Under the pieces are notes generated by a model. The model had not been told where the DNA came from. It did no database searches and saw only the letters and a list, made by a program, of their open reading frames with translations. Positions 43,413 through 55,451 of a stretch of 64,000 nucleotides of DNA are shown one piece after another. The position numbers were made by a program, and so were the translations under genes. The DNA comes from Paenibacillus sp. 19GGS1-52. GTDB lineage: Bacteria; Bacillota; Bacilli; Paenibacillales; Paenibacillaceae. The stretch is taken from assembly GCF_022369515.1 (NCBI RefSeq), contig NZ_CP059724.1, forward strand, positions 4,960,001 through 5,024,000, given 5' to 3'. Within the stretch, counting starts at the first letter, position 1, and each line of letters starts with the position of its first letter.

Positions 43413-45173
43413 TCACTCCCCCACTCTTCCGGCATCTCTTGCCAAATAATCAGCGTATTGAATCCGGTAGACGTCTTGATAGGGACCGGGCACCTCGATA
43501 AGCTCTTTATGTGTACCTCGCTGAATCATACGACCTTCATTCATAACAACGATCAGATCGGCATGCCGCAACGAGGAAATCCGGTGGGCAATAATAAGTG
43601 TTGTGCGCCCTCGCATAACCTCTTGGAAGCCTGCTTGAATCTCATGCTCTGTCTCCATATCAACAGCGCTGGTCGCATCATCGAGTATAAGAATCCGCGG
43701 ATTCTTCAGCAGAGCTCTAGCGATCGCAATCCGCTGCTTCTGTCCGCCGGAAAGACCCATTCCGCGTTCGCCTACAACCGTTTCGTACCCCTCCGGCATC
43801 TCCATTATAAATTCATGTGCTTTTGCTAATTCTGCAGCCCGGATAATCTCATCCATCGTCACATTCTTCAGACCGTAGGATATATTATTGCGAATAGAGG
43901 AAGAGAACAGAAAGGTCTCCTGAAATACAGTTGCAATTTGCGAACGCAGGCTGCGAACATTGTATTCCCTAATATCAATACCGTCCAGCGAAATACTCCC
44001 TTCATTAACGTCATAGGCGCGCATCATCAGCTGTGTAATCGTTGACTTACCGGAGCCTGTGCCCCCGAGAAACCCGATAACTGCACCTGAAGCTGCTTCA
44101 AAATGAATGTTTGTAACCGCCGGCATTTTGTTCCCATAGGCGAAGGTTACGTGATTAAATACAACATCTCCTTTGACTTCTGCAGCGATAAGTTCACGGG
44201 CAGTATCTTGATCCTTCACATCTATCTGCTGGTTAAGCACCTGAAGCACACGTTCACCTGAAGCCTTGGATTGTGTGTAGTTATTAATATGGAAGCCGAG
44301 GCCCCATACTGGCCCGATAATATACCAGATCAAGCTGAAGAAGGCAACCAGCTCTCCTAGCGACATGTCTTTATTAATGACGAGCGTTCCGCCTACTCCC
44401 AGCAGGATCGCCACGCTGACTGAAGCCAGCAGCTCCATGACTGGAAAATATTTGCTCCATAACTCAGCGGCAAAAATTTGGTTGTTCTTATAGCGTTCAT
44501 TACGGTGTGAGAACTTCTCTACCTCGTAAGCCTCTCTGGCAAACGATTTGACGGTCCGTACACCAGTTACATTCTCCTGAACAGCCGTGGTTAGCGAGCT
44601 TAGTGCAAGCCGCATCTCCTGAAAGGCCGGATGAATCTTGGACTCAAATCGAAAAGCTACAGCAGCCAAAAATGGCATGGTTATCAAAGTGACTAGTGTT
44701 AGCTGCCAATTAATCGTGAACATCATGATAGAACCAAAAAACACCATAAAAAATACATTCAGTAGCTGGGCGAAACCAAAACCAATAAATAAGCGAATCG
44801 CTTCCAGATCCCCGGTCAGCCGGGACATCAAGTCACCTGTCTTGGCCGTATCGTAATAACGGAAAGACAGAAACTGCAACTTCTCATAGCAGGCATTGCG
44901 CAACCGGTAGGCGAGAAAGTTACCTAGCCGCCCGCCAAAAAATCCGTGTGCAAATTGCAGACATGCTTTCACGAATACTACAGCCAGCACACTGAGTGCT
45001 AATACGGGCACCTCTGTGAACTTCATAGGTACAATAACATCATCAATTAACCTTCTTAACAAGTTCGGGGTTATGAGCCCCACTGCAGTTGCCGCGGCCA
45101 AGCATACAATTGAAAGAATCAAAAAATGTAGCTTTTCCCGGTAAAAGCCCCGCAGTTGCCTGAGAACTTCCAT
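43413..45173 (-). CDS. ABC exporter half-transporter (BmrC/YheI-like)
   Basis: This 586-residue protein starts at the ATG at 45173 (GGAGGAGA upstream); the frame extends further only because a leader repeat is in phase. It has a type I exporter membrane domain and an ATPase with Walker A GGTGSGKST and signature LSGGQKQRIAIARAL. Walker B is ILILDDATSAVD, with Asp replacing the catalytic Glu. This makes a degenerate site, as in BmrC and similar heterodimers, where one ATP site hydrolyses and the other only binds. The gene is first in the operon. Confidence 0.92.
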   Translation of the reverse strand: MEVLRQLRGFYREKLHFLILSIVCLAAATAVGLITPNLLRRLIDDVIVPMKFTEVPVLALSVLAVVFVKACLQFAHGFFGGRLGNFLAYRLRNACYEKLQFLSFRYYDTAKTGDLMSRLTGDLEAIRLFIGFGFAQLLNVFFMVFFGSIMMFTINWQLTLVTLITMPFLAAVAFRFESKIHPAFQEMRLALSSLTTAVQENVTGVRTVKSFAREAYEVEKFSHRNERYKNNQIFAAELWSKYFPVMELLASVSVAILLGVGGTLVINKDMSLGELVAFFSLIWYIIGPVWGLGFHINNYTQSKASGERVLQVLNQQIDVKDQDTARELIAAEVKGDVVFNHVTFAYGNKMPAVTNIHFEAASGAVIGFLGGTGSGKSTITQLMMRAYDVNEGSISLDGIDIREYNVRSLRSQIATVFQETFLFSSSIRNNISYGLKNVTMDEIIRAAELAKAHEFIMEMPEGYETVVGERGMGLSGGQKQRIAIARALLKNPRILILDDATSAVDMETEHEIQAGFQEVMRGRTTLIIAHRISSLRHADLIVVMNEGRMIQRGTHKELIEVPGPYQDVYRIQYADYLARDAGRVGE

Positions 45174-45187
45174 ATCTCTCCTCCTAT

Positions 45188-45267
45188 AAGCTTTACGAAG
45201 TAAAGCTAGCTTCGTAAGCATTGACTTAAGCTTTACGAAGTAAAGCTGGCTTCGTAAGCATTGACTT
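45188..45267 (-). repeat. Two 40-bp tandem repeats in the exporter leader
   Basis: Two adjacent 40-base units (45188-45227 and 45228-45267) differ at one base. Each contains a perfect inverted repeat GCTTTAC-GAA-GTAAAGC plus an overlapping CTTCGTAAG/CTTACGAAG pairing. They lie 15 bases before the exporter start. The upstream unit encodes an 11-codon frame (45226-45261) without a ribosome site. Confidence 0.85.
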
Positions 45268-45279
45268 AGCTGGAACAGC

Positions 45280-45300
45280 ATAGCTTACATCCTAAGCTAT
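45280..45300. promoter_or_regulatory. Palindrome ATAGCTTA-5-TAAGCTAT
   Basis: A perfect eight-base inverted repeat with a five-base centre just upstream of the 40-bp repeats and the exporter operon. It is a candidate repressor site or small hairpin. Confidence 0.4.
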
Positions 45301-45583
45301 ATTTTTTAGCGCTTTCATTTTAGGGACTTTAAGCAGTTTATCATCCATAATTTAATGCGGCAAAGCGGAGAATGGACCGTTTTCATCGGTTTATCGGAAA
45401 AAGCCCACTTAAGATAGGGGAAATAGAGGCCTATATCTTAAATTGCTCCTAATTACTCGTTAATGCTGATGAATTATGCATAAGTATAATTTCGCGGAAA
45501 TCTCACCTTGCGGAAAGCGTCCTTTTTACGGATTAATTCCTATAATATTCTATTTATTAATTCTTTATTTTCGGGAAATGGCA
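45301..45583. other. Intergenic region upstream of the exporter operon
   Basis: AT-rich DNA without a credible gene. It contains an interrupted inverted repeat near 45411-45442 (TTAAGATAGG/CCTATATCTTAA). It should include the exporter promoter, but no clear -35/-10 pair stands out. Confidence 0.4.
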
Positions 45584-45618
45584 AACAAAAAGCGTATCCA
45601 GAATTCGGACACGCTTTT
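45584..45618 (-). terminator. Terminator of the suf operon
   Basis: AAAAGCGTGTCC pairs with GGATACGCTTTT on the minus strand (one mismatch), followed by TTTG. It lies 22 bases after the sufB stop. Confidence 0.82.
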
Positions 45619-45639
45619 ATAGTTAATATTTGTAAATGG

Positions 45640-47037
45640 TTAACCGATAGAACCTTCCATCTCCATTTTTATGAGACGATTCATTTCTACTGCATATTCC
45701 ATCGGCAACTCTTTAGTAAAGGGTTCAATGAACCCCATAACGATCATTTGCGTCGCTTCAGCATCTGTCAGGCCGCGGCTCATCAGATAGAATAACTGCT
45801 CTTCAGATACTTTGGAGACCGTTGCTTCATGCTCAAGCGTAATGTTATCGTTCATAATCTCATTGTAAGGGATCGTATCCGAAGTGGATAGATTATCCAT
45901 AATGAGCGTATCGCATTTAATATTCGACTTGGCACCATCCGCATTACGGCCAAAGGAAGCAAGTCCACGGTAAGTAACCTTACCACCATGCTTGCTGATC
46001 GACTTCGATACAATCGTGGAAGTGGTATCAGGAGCCAGATGAATCATCTTCGCACCCGCATCCTGATGCTGGCCTTTACCTGCTACCGCGATGGAAAGCA
46101 CTGATCCCTTAGCTCCACGGCCCTTAAGCACAACTGCAGGGTATTTCATGGTTAGCTTGGAGCCAATGTTGCCATCGACCCATTCCATTGTTGCGTTCTC
46201 TTCAGCAACTGCACGTTTGGTAACGAGGTTGTAGATGTTCGGTGCCCAGTTCTGAATAGTAGTATAACGTACACGCGCGTTCTTCATACACAAGATCTCA
46301 ACAACTGCACTATGCAGGGAGTTTGTGCTGTAGATTGGAGCTGTGCAGCCCTCTACGTAATGTACGAAGCTATCTTCGTCAGCAAGAATCAGGGTACGCT
46401 CGAATTGTCCCATGTTCTCGGAGTTGATACGGAAGTAAGCCTGCAAAGGCACTTCGCATTTAACACCCTTAGGAACATATATGAAGCTTCCGCCTGACCA
46501 GACCGCGCTGTTTAATGCAGCAAATTTATTATCAGCTGGAGGAATGATGGTTGCAAAATATTTGCGGAATAATTCCGGATATTCACGCAGTGCAGTATCG
46601 GTATCCGTGAAGATAACCCCTTGATCTTCCAGAGACTTTTGCATGCTGTGGTATACAACCTCGGACTCATATTGAGCCGAAACGCCGGCTAGGAACTTTT
46701 GTTCCGCCTCGGGGATACCCAGTTTGTCAAACGTTTCCTTGATCTCGGAAGGTACTTCTTCCCAGGTCTTTCCTTGTTTCTCGGATGCTCGTACATAATA
46801 CTGAATATCCTCGAAATCCAGATCGTCCATGTTGCCGCCCCAATTAGGCATCGGCATCTTCCGGAACTGCTCCAGGGATTTCAGGCGGAAATCCAGCATC
46901 CACTGAGGTTCGTTCTTGATTGCCGAAATTTCTCTAACAATTTCGGCCGTCAATCCTTTACCAGACTGGAATATCGACTTGTGCTCATCACGGAACCCGT
47001 ATTGGTATTCCTCCATTTCAGGCGCTTTCTTAGCCAT
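45640..47037 (-). CDS. sufB: Fe-S cluster assembly protein SufB
   Basis: This 465-residue SufB starts [14 protein letters not shown] and has the beta-helix core with [30 protein letters not shown] and the C-terminal [27 protein letters not shown]. It forms the SufBC2D scaffold on which [4Fe-4S] clusters are assembled before transfer. It is last in sufCDSUB, 25 bases after sufU, and followed by a terminator. Confidence 0.97.
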   Translation of the reverse strand: MAKKAPEMEEYQYGFRDEHKSIFQSGKGLTAEIVREISAIKNEPQWMLDFRLKSLEQFRKMPMPNWGGNMDDLDFEDIQYYVRASEKQGKTWEEVPSEIKETFDKLGIPEAEQKFLAGVSAQYESEVVYHSMQKSLEDQGVIFTDTDTALREYPELFRKYFATIIPPADNKFAALNSAVWSGGSFIYVPKGVKCEVPLQAYFRINSENMGQFERTLILADEDSFVHYVEGCTAPIYSTNSLHSAVVEILCMKNARVRYTTIQNWAPNIYNLVTKRAVAEENATMEWVDGNIGSKLTMKYPAVVLKGRGAKGSVLSIAVAGKGQHQDAGAKMIHLAPDTTSTIVSKSISKHGGKVTYRGLASFGRNADGAKSNIKCDTLIMDNLSTSDTIPYNEIMNDNITLEHEATVSKVSEEQLFYLMSRGLTDAEATQMIVMGFIEPFTKELPMEYAVEMNRLIKMEMEGSIG

Positions 47038-47062
47038 GGTGTCAGCCTCCTTGTTTCTAATT

Positions 47063-50005
<2,943 letters not shown>

Positions 50006-50031
50006 AAGTGGTCTCCTCCCTCCTGGCGTCT

Positions 50032-50814
50032 CTATGCTTCCTGTCCTACAGTTTCATCTTCGATTCCGAGTTCCTCTTTAATCCACTCGTAGCCATCTGC
50101 TTCCAGGCGCTCCGCAAGTTCTGGACCACCGGATTTCACGATTCTACCCTGCATCATCACATGTACAAAATCAGGGGTAACATAGTTCAGAAGGCGTTGG
50201 TAATGGGTGATCACTAGGAAACCGCGACCTTCACTACGCATAGAGTTGACACCCTCAGCAACAATCTTTAAAGCATCAATATCAAGGCCGGAGTCAATCT
50301 CGTCCAATATAACGATTTTGGGGTCCAGCATCATCATTTGCAGAATTTCATTACGTTTCTTCTCTCCGCCAGAGAAACCTTCATTTAAGTAGCGGTGCAG
50401 GAACTCAGGGTTCATATCAAGGTCCTTCATCTTGGCTTCCATCTGCCGAATAAAACGGATCAGCGAAATTTCGCTTCCCTCTTCACGGCGGGAATTAATG
50501 GCACTGCGCAGGAAGTCAGAGTTCGTGACCCCGGAAATTTCACTTGGATATTGCATCGCCAGAAAAAGACCCGCACGTGCACGTTCATCAACAGCCATCT
50601 CCAGTAGATTTTCGCCTTCCAGCGTAGCCGTGCCTTCCGTAACTTCATACTTTGGATGTCCCATTAGAGCAGAAGCCAAAGTACTCTTACCAGTACCATT
50701 TGGTCCCATGATGGCGTGAACCTCGCCACCTTTCATTTGAAGGTTAATCCCCTTCAAAATCTCTTTCCCTTCAATCGATGCTTTCAGTCCCTCAATGATA
50801 AATTCTGCGGCCAT
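50032..50814 (-). CDS. sufC: Fe-S cluster assembly ATPase SufC
   Basis: This ABC-type ATPase of 260 residues has Walker A GPNGTGKST, signature FSGGEKKRNEILQM and Walker B IVILDEIDSGLD. It is soluble and drives conformational change of SufBC2D. The ATG at 50814 is used because GGAGGGA precedes it, while the longer frame starts inside that site. It is the first gene of the operon, with a clear SigA promoter and a Fur/PerR-like box upstream. Confidence 0.97.
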   Translation of the reverse strand: MAAEFIIEGLKASIEGKEILKGINLQMKGGEVHAIMGPNGTGKSTLASALMGHPKYEVTEGTATLEGENLLEMAVDERARAGLFLAMQYPSEISGVTNSDFLRSAINSRREEGSEISLIRFIRQMEAKMKDLDMNPEFLHRYLNEGFSGGEKKRNEILQMMMLDPKIVILDEIDSGLDIDALKIVAEGVNSMRSEGRGFLVITHYQRLLNYVTPDFVHVMMQGRIVKSGGPELAERLEADGYEWIKEELGIEDETVGQEA

Positions 50815-50918
50815 AATTAATATTCCCTCCATTGATCGATTTTGCGAAATCAGAAAGCTGTATTTTAACAGGTTATCCCTGATGCCAGCATAATTAGATT
50901 CTATATCACATTATAATT

Positions 50919-50956
50919 ATTATAAATTGAAACTCGTTGATTATCAATGATTCTCA
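50919..50956 (-). promoter_or_regulatory. SigA promoter of suf overlapped by Fur/PerR-like box
   Basis: TTGATA (50942-50947), 17 bases and TATAAT (50919-50924) on the minus strand. The stretch 50938-50956 (minus strand TGAGAATCATTGATAATCA) resembles the GATAAT-type Fur/PerR/Zur consensus and covers the -35. Repression by iron or peroxide sensing is therefore plausible. The regulator is not identified. Confidence 0.6.
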
Positions 50957-51045
50957 CTAATTTTATAACAAACAATGTTTTTTTACAAACATCTATTTGC
51001 ACATTTCACCATACCAAGAGCGATAAAATCCTTTTATAAGGCTGA

Positions 51046-51618
51046 TTATTCTCTTAATGCAGTCATTATAATATTTGATTGCCGTTGAAACTCTTCATCA
51101 CTGAGAACAGGACGGAATTTCCCTACATCAGGCAGAGAGGTTAATTCTATCCATGAGCGGCAGCCAGAATATTCCGGAAGTACTTTAATCTCCAATGGCT
51201 CTTCCAATATATAAACCCGAAGTAGTAAAATATGCAGGGGTTCTGTGGCTTTCCAGCGTAATCTTTCGCTAGCTAAGCCTTCACTCCACATATGATAAGG
51301 ATACAGCAATTCCAATTGTTCCAAAGTACGGACTTCTAAATCTGCAACAGCCTCAGCATAGGCGTTCAGTCTGATCGTTGGTGCATTTGGGTGATATGAA
51401 ACGAGAGATTGTTCGACATAGTGGCGGTCTTTTTCCTTCACCAGTTCAGTGCGCTGATGCTCAAAGGTTGGGTATAAATAGAAGGAATGACTCTTAAGTT
51501 CAAAGCGCCGCGTCTCTTCCTCAATTCCACCTTTACGAAGCACCATAATTTGCTTTCCTTCTATAAGAGCATCTATAGCCGATGCCCACTCTTTTAAAGC
51601 TATAGAATTAGTATTCAC
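51046..51618 (-). CDS. DUF1802 family protein
   Basis: This protein of about 190 residues has the DUF1802 start (ALKEWASAIDALIEGKQIMVLRKGGI) and LYPTFEHQ, both typical of the family, which has no known function. The GTG at 51618 is preferred because AGAGGAG lies nine bases upstream; the ATG at 51669 has no ribosome site. It sits between the suf promoter and dps and is transcribed on the minus strand. Confidence 0.82.
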   Translation of the reverse strand: MNTNSIALKEWASAIDALIEGKQIMVLRKGGIEEETRRFELKSHSFYLYPTFEHQRTELVKEKDRHYVEQSLVSYHPNAPTIRLNAYAEAVADLEVRTLEQLELLYPYHMWSEGLASERLRWKATEPLHILLLRVYILEEPLEIKVLPEYSGCRSWIELTSLPDVGKFRPVLSDEEFQRQSNIIMTALRE

Positions 51619-51750
51619 AGTGAAGCACTCCTCTCCATCGCATATCGTATTAAGATGATTAATAAGCATTATATCGTCTGCGACAAAAGTCTACAAATTA
51701 TACAAGAATCCCTCAAGAAAGATCAGTATTCCGCGATATTTGCGTATAAA

Positions 51751-51785
51751 GAAAAATAAAGCCTCCGTGTTAAGGAGGCTTTATT
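51751..51785. terminator. Terminator after dps
   Basis: The arms AATAAAGCCTCC and GGAGGCTTTATT form a perfect 12-base stem followed on the minus strand by TTTC. It lies 37 bases past the dps stop. Confidence 0.9.
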
Positions 51786-51821
51786 GGCTACATATAGTGC
51801 TGATGCATGAAAGCTATTTAT

Positions 51822-52283
51822 TCAGCCCAAGAAAGAACGCAGCATCCATTGATGTTTCTCGAAATCGCTACGAGTCTTGATGAACAAATCTGCTGTAGGT
51901 TGATCTGTAACTTGTTCCGCAAGCTCAATGCCTTCAGTTAACTCCTCGGAGATCGTTGCAAAGTCTTCAATCAGACTCTGAACCATTGCTCTTGCATCTT
52001 CCTTGCCTGTAGCTTCTTGAATAGTAGAAAGTTCCAAATATTCTTTCATAGTTGCTGCTGGGCTGCCTTTGATGCTTAACAGCCGTTCAGCTACCTCGTC
52101 CATTTTGACTGTAACTTCATCGTACAAATTTTCGAATTTTACGTGAAGGGAGAAGAATTGCTCGCCTTTAACGTACCAATGAAAATTATGAATCTTAACA
52201 TACAATACATTCAAGTTTGCGACCTGACGATTCAGAACCTGCTCCAGAGAAGCAGTATTTACTTTGTTAGATGCTTTAGCCAT
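51822..52283 (-). CDS. dps: Dps-family DNA-binding ferritin
   Basis: This 153-residue ferritin-like protein has the Dps ferroxidase motif HNFHWYVKGEQFFSLHVKFENLYDEV (about 32-57) with H, H, D and E ligands shared across subunits. Dps dodecamers store iron, remove hydrogen peroxide and protect DNA. AAGGAAGGGA precedes the ATG. It lies near the suf operon, and both would be expected to respond to iron or oxidative stress, but no PerR box was clear at this gene. Confidence 0.94.
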   Translation of the reverse strand: MAKASNKVNTASLEQVLNRQVANLNVLYVKIHNFHWYVKGEQFFSLHVKFENLYDEVTVKMDEVAERLLSIKGSPAATMKEYLELSTIQEATGKEDARAMVQSLIEDFATISEELTEGIELAEQVTDQPTADLFIKTRSDFEKHQWMLRSFLG

Positions 52284-52515
52284 AATAATTATCCCTTCCT
52301 TATCCTTAAAATTTAGCCGGTTGTATTATTGACGGTCCGGCCTTGCGGTTGTCTATATTCATTTTACCCTCTAGCATCTAAGACGAAACAAATTTCTTAC
52401 CATCCTTGCTTCTACAATTCTTCCTGTTGCTATTTTGTAGGATGAGCTAAGAAGCCTTGCATTATGCTCTGTTCTAAAAATTAGATTGTGACACCTATAC
52501 GTTCTTATATTCAGG

Positions 52516-52538
52516 CAAAAGAGGCCCTTAGGCCTCTT
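52516..52538 (-). terminator. Terminator after the YunC-like gene
   Basis: A perfect eight-base stem AAGAGGCC/GGCCTCTT with loop CTTA, followed by TTTGCC on the minus strand, 30 bases past the stop. Confidence 0.8.
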
Positions 52539-52567
52539 AAATTTTACAAAATGTTGAATTTTTCTAA

Positions 52568-52870
52568 TTACAGCATTCGAAGTAGCGCGTCTGCACCGCT
52601 CATACCTGGGACAATGCCAAGACTTTCCGCTTCTATAGTAACAGACTCCATCGGGGCAGCCAGCAACTGCGACAATGTGCGCACACCTACAGCACGTCCG
52701 GCTATGATATGGCGGTCAGCAAGCTGCTCATTAAGCAGTCCTACATCTAACGCACCGCACATAATATACCCCCGGCTTGTGCTTATGGTCAGCAGCGTTG
52801 TTTTCGGCAGCTTGACCTCAACCCCGACCAGAGTATGATCACCTACCTTAATAGGTTCTATGGTAACCAA
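52568..52870 (-). CDS. YunC-like DUF1805 protein
   Basis: This 100-residue protein matches DUF1805/YunC: KVGDHTLVGVEVKLPKTTLLTISTSRGYIMCGALDVGLLN. TTG at 52870 is used because AGGAGG lies eight bases upstream; the longer frame begins inside that ribosome site. The function is unknown; in Bacillus yunC is next to yunD, while here the YunD-like gene is far away at 33874. Confidence 0.85.
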   Translation of the reverse strand: MVTIEPIKVGDHTLVGVEVKLPKTTLLTISTSRGYIMCGALDVGLLNEQLADRHIIAGRAVGVRTLSQLLAAPMESVTIEAESLGIVPGMSGADALLRML

Positions 52871-53083
52871 TACCAGCACCTCCTAATTTCTTGATTCTCG
52901 ATGTATGTGTATGCATCTCCACCAGATATTGTGTGGACTATAAACCTATACTTTTGGAGATAAATGGTTCCTAAGTCCCGATACCTCATTTACAGGTATA
53001 TGATTATTTCGAATTTAATGATATAGTTTATCTACTTTCTTATATTCAGCAATAACGTTTCTAACAATAAAGCTGGGGGATTT

Positions 53084-53587
53084 ATGGACAAAAAACTACA
53101 AAATACAGACGGAAATTATCTCTTTAACGTCGACATCCTGATTAATGCCCGTACTAACCCGCTAGCATTGCAATATTTGCTTGAAATGTTGAACAGCAAT
53201 GACAAAACAACTGATTTCAACATTAATTCAGGTCTTGAATTAGGTAGAACCATCGATACTCTTCTACGCTCTGCCAAATTAGCCATGAATCAAGAAGTAG
53301 CTCCTGCCAATTCATTAAAAATACCGATGAAATATTCCAAACAGCAAGCAGAACTCCCTCCAACACAAAGCATAATTGAAACACCAGCTGATGCCTATGG
53401 TAAGATCCATGAATATATTCAAAGTAAACAATTGGTTCGCCTCAGAACAAATCGTCATGGTAAGCAAGTGTCCATGCCCTGCCGTATTTTGAATTTTGAT
53501 GAAGCTGCCAACTCGCTGAGTGTTTACCATGTGGATGAGAAACAGGTCTATACCTTTAACTTGAATGAGATCGACGAATTTCTGTAA
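53084..53587 (+). CDS. Hypothetical protein
   Basis: This 167-residue cytosolic protein matches no family I recognise. The N-terminal half is helical (NPLALQYLLEMLNSN, LELGRTIDTLLRSAKLAM). The C-terminal third (SKQLVRLRTNRHGKQVSMPCRILNFDEAANSLSVYHVDEKQVY) looks like a small beta-barrel, perhaps a ligand- or RNA-binding fold. GGGGGA precedes the ATG, and a terminator follows. It may belong to a Paenibacillus-specific family. Confidence 0.75.
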   Translation: MDKKLQNTDGNYLFNVDILINARTNPLALQYLLEMLNSNDKTTDFNINSGLELGRTIDTLLRSAKLAMNQEVAPANSLKIPMKYSKQQAELPPTQSIIETPADAYGKIHEYIQSKQLVRLRTNRHGKQVSMPCRILNFDEAANSLSVYHVDEKQVYTFNLNEIDEFL

Positions 53588-53601
53588 GCGTAAGCGAATA
53601 C

Positions 53602-53644
53602 AAACAAGCACCCTCCTTTTATTCCTAGGATAGGGTGCTTGTTT
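53602..53644. terminator. Bidirectional terminator
   Basis: AAACAAGCACCCT pairs perfectly with AGGGTGCTTGTTT around a 17-base loop, between the converging hypothetical gene and the DUF423 gene. Confidence 0.88.
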
Positions 53645-53678
53645 GTTTGGGGCAGTTGTTCGGAATGCTATATCCGGC

Positions 53679-54062
53679 TCAGGTTTCCGATCTGCGTGAG
53701 AGTGCCTCCAGGGCCAGAAATATCCAGCCAGCAATAAAGCATACTCCCCCTAGCGGTGTAATCGCACCCAGAACCTTAACACCCGTAATGCTCAGTACAT
53801 ATAAGCTTCCGGAGAAGAGTACGATGCCACTGCACAGAAGCCAACCTGCCCAACGCAATCGTGTACTTTCTCCCCACTGTCCCACTACAAGTGCAATCAG
53901 AATCAGTCCCAGCGCATGGATCATCTGATAATGCACGCCAGTCTCATACACCTGCATGTAGTCCTCGCTAATGATTGATTTCAGCAAATGTGCTCCAAAT
54001 GCACCAATAGCAACACCTAACATAGCCAGTAACGCTCCCCAAGTCATAAATGTTCGTTGCAT
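53679..54062 (-). CDS. DUF423 family membrane protein (YwdK-like)
   Basis: This 127-residue protein has four hydrophobic segments and the DUF423 pattern GAFGAHLLKS near residues 19-30 plus ITPLGGVCFIAGW. The family has unknown function in the membrane. The ATG at 54062 is used because GAGGAG lies ten bases upstream; an earlier ATG falls in that site. Confidence 0.85.
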   Translation of the reverse strand: MQRTFMTWGALLAMLGVAIGAFGAHLLKSIISEDYMQVYETGVHYQMIHALGLILIALVVGQWGESTRLRWAGWLLCSGIVLFSGSLYVLSITGVKVLGAITPLGGVCFIAGWIFLALEALSRRSET

Positions 54063-54235
54063 GGTTATACAGCTCCTCATGTTGGACTTTTCCTATCTTA
54101 ACGTATCGACATGTCATATTTCCAGCAGGCCGGATAATAAATTGCAAATTTTTCCGGCTAGAACTTGCATTTACAGTCTCAATATGAAAAAGTGAATATT
54201 AACTATTCATTCTAAACTCTCAAGGAGTGCTGCTC

Positions 54236-54649
54236 ATGGACTACAATTCTTTGTCGAAATCAGATTCACCCGAACCACCCTACGTCTATGAAGAGATGAA
54301 ACAGAACTTTAAACATTCTGGACCAGGTATTGCTTCTTTCGTCATCAGCTTAGCAACGCTTCTTGGCTACGCCGTTTCCTTCTTAATTGTAGGCGGAATG
54401 GCATCTTCCATCATGAATGAGGCGGGTAATCTATCAACCGATTCATCACAAAGTATTATGTTCTTGGGGCTATCCGTTCTGATCCTTGCTGCTCTTAATG
54501 TAATCGGGGTAGTCATCGGAATTATCGGTATTTCTCTGCGGAAGCGTCGCAAAGTATTCGGAATTATCGGCACTATCATCAACGGGCTTATTATTTTGCT
54601 CTTTATGTTGCTTGTCGCTGCAGTGCTGGTGAACGCCGGAGCAGTTTAA
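54236..54649 (+). CDS. Small DUF4190/DUF4064-like membrane protein
   Basis: This 137-residue protein has an acidic N-terminal tail and three membrane segments (GIASFVISLATLLGYAVSFLIVGG, IMFLGLSVLILAALNVIGVVIGIIGI and LIILLFMLLVAAVLV). It is similar in layout to small Bacillales DUF4190/DUF4064-type proteins. ATG at 54236 has AAGGAG eight bases upstream. Function unknown. Confidence 0.78.
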   Translation: MDYNSLSKSDSPEPPYVYEEMKQNFKHSGPGIASFVISLATLLGYAVSFLIVGGMASSIMNEAGNLSTDSSQSIMFLGLSVLILAALNVIGVVIGIIGISLRKRRKVFGIIGTIINGLIILLFMLLVAAVLVNAGAV

Positions 54650-54686
54650 GAACAAGCTACTTCATAAAGTTAGTTTTGATATGTAC

Positions 54687-54747
54687 AAAAAACCTCTTCT
54701 TTGCTAAATGGTCCAAGCTTCTACCATTATACAAAGAGAGGTTTTTT
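54687..54747. terminator. Bidirectional terminator
   Basis: AAAAAACCTCT-CTTTG pairs with CAAAG-GAGGTTTTTT, with an inner ATGGT/ACCAT stem, and has A and T runs at its ends. It separates the converging membrane-protein and lipoprotein genes. Confidence 0.9.
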
Positions 54748-54785
54748 GGTGCTGTTCATATGAAAGAAAAGTATGCCAAGGCCAA

Positions 54786-55250
54786 TTATCGATTGAGAAT
54801 AAGCTTGGTGAGAATCCGTTGCTTGAGCGTAGCATCGCCTGCCACTGCTTTTTCCACATATTCAAAAGCTACAGGATCATCCGTATTCAAGGTATCCGGT
54901 GCGCTCTCCGTTCCTGCTCCCAGTTCAAAGGCTGTTGCACCTTCGGCAGTATCGATTTCGACGGAATGATTATCAATTTGGCCCACGTAGTTGCCTGTAC
55001 CTTTTATTACCTTCCCTTCCTCATTCGGGGATGGGCTAGGCGCTGCCGTGACGGTAACCGGGGGCTCCGTAGCTGCAGGAGAAGAAGAAGCAATAATCGC
55101 ACTCTCTGTAGGGGCCGGAGAACTAGTAGCTGTAGCTGTGGCTGTGGCTGTTATGGGTGCTGCTGCCGGAGTGTTCCCGCCGCAAGCGGTCAAAACCAGC
55201 CCAAATACAGCGACTGCCGCTATTGCGGATAATGAACGTTGTTGTTTCAT
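54786..55250 (-). CDS. Putative lipoprotein
   Basis: This 154-residue protein has a signal peptide with the lipobox LTAC at residue 23, followed by a Thr/Ala/Pro/Ser-rich linker of about 60 residues and a small C-terminal domain (GTGNYVGQIDNHSVEIDTAEG). The mature protein should be anchored to the outer face of the membrane. GGAGGAGG precedes the ATG. The C-terminal part is not a family I recognise. Confidence 0.82.
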   Translation of the reverse strand: MKQQRSLSAIAAVAVFGLVLTACGGNTPAAAPITATATATATSSPAPTESAIIASSSPAATEPPVTVTAAPSPSPNEEGKVIKGTGNYVGQIDNHSVEIDTAEGATAFELGAGTESAPDTLNTDDPVAFEYVEKAVAGDATLKQRILTKLILNR

Positions 55251-55451
55251 GTTGACTGCCTCCTCCAATGGGTTACGGTACTTTCAGAACGTTCAGGCTT
55301 ATCCTTATAAACGTTTAAACCACCCATGAGGTTGCAAAAGAATTGCCGTGGGACATTCATTCAGGGAGTTTATACTTTCTGCCATTCTCACATATCCCCC
55401 CTCCCCATGAATATACTTTAGTTACAACTACCGATTTATATTCCATGGGAG

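Noticed and set aside
43125-43829. 234-codon plus-strand frame over the exporter junction
   Set aside because: It spans the junction of two well-supported minus-strand ABC genes and has no family features.
45226-45261. 11-codon leader peptide gene before the exporter
   Set aside because: There is no ribosome site, so it is only mentioned as part of the repeat finding.
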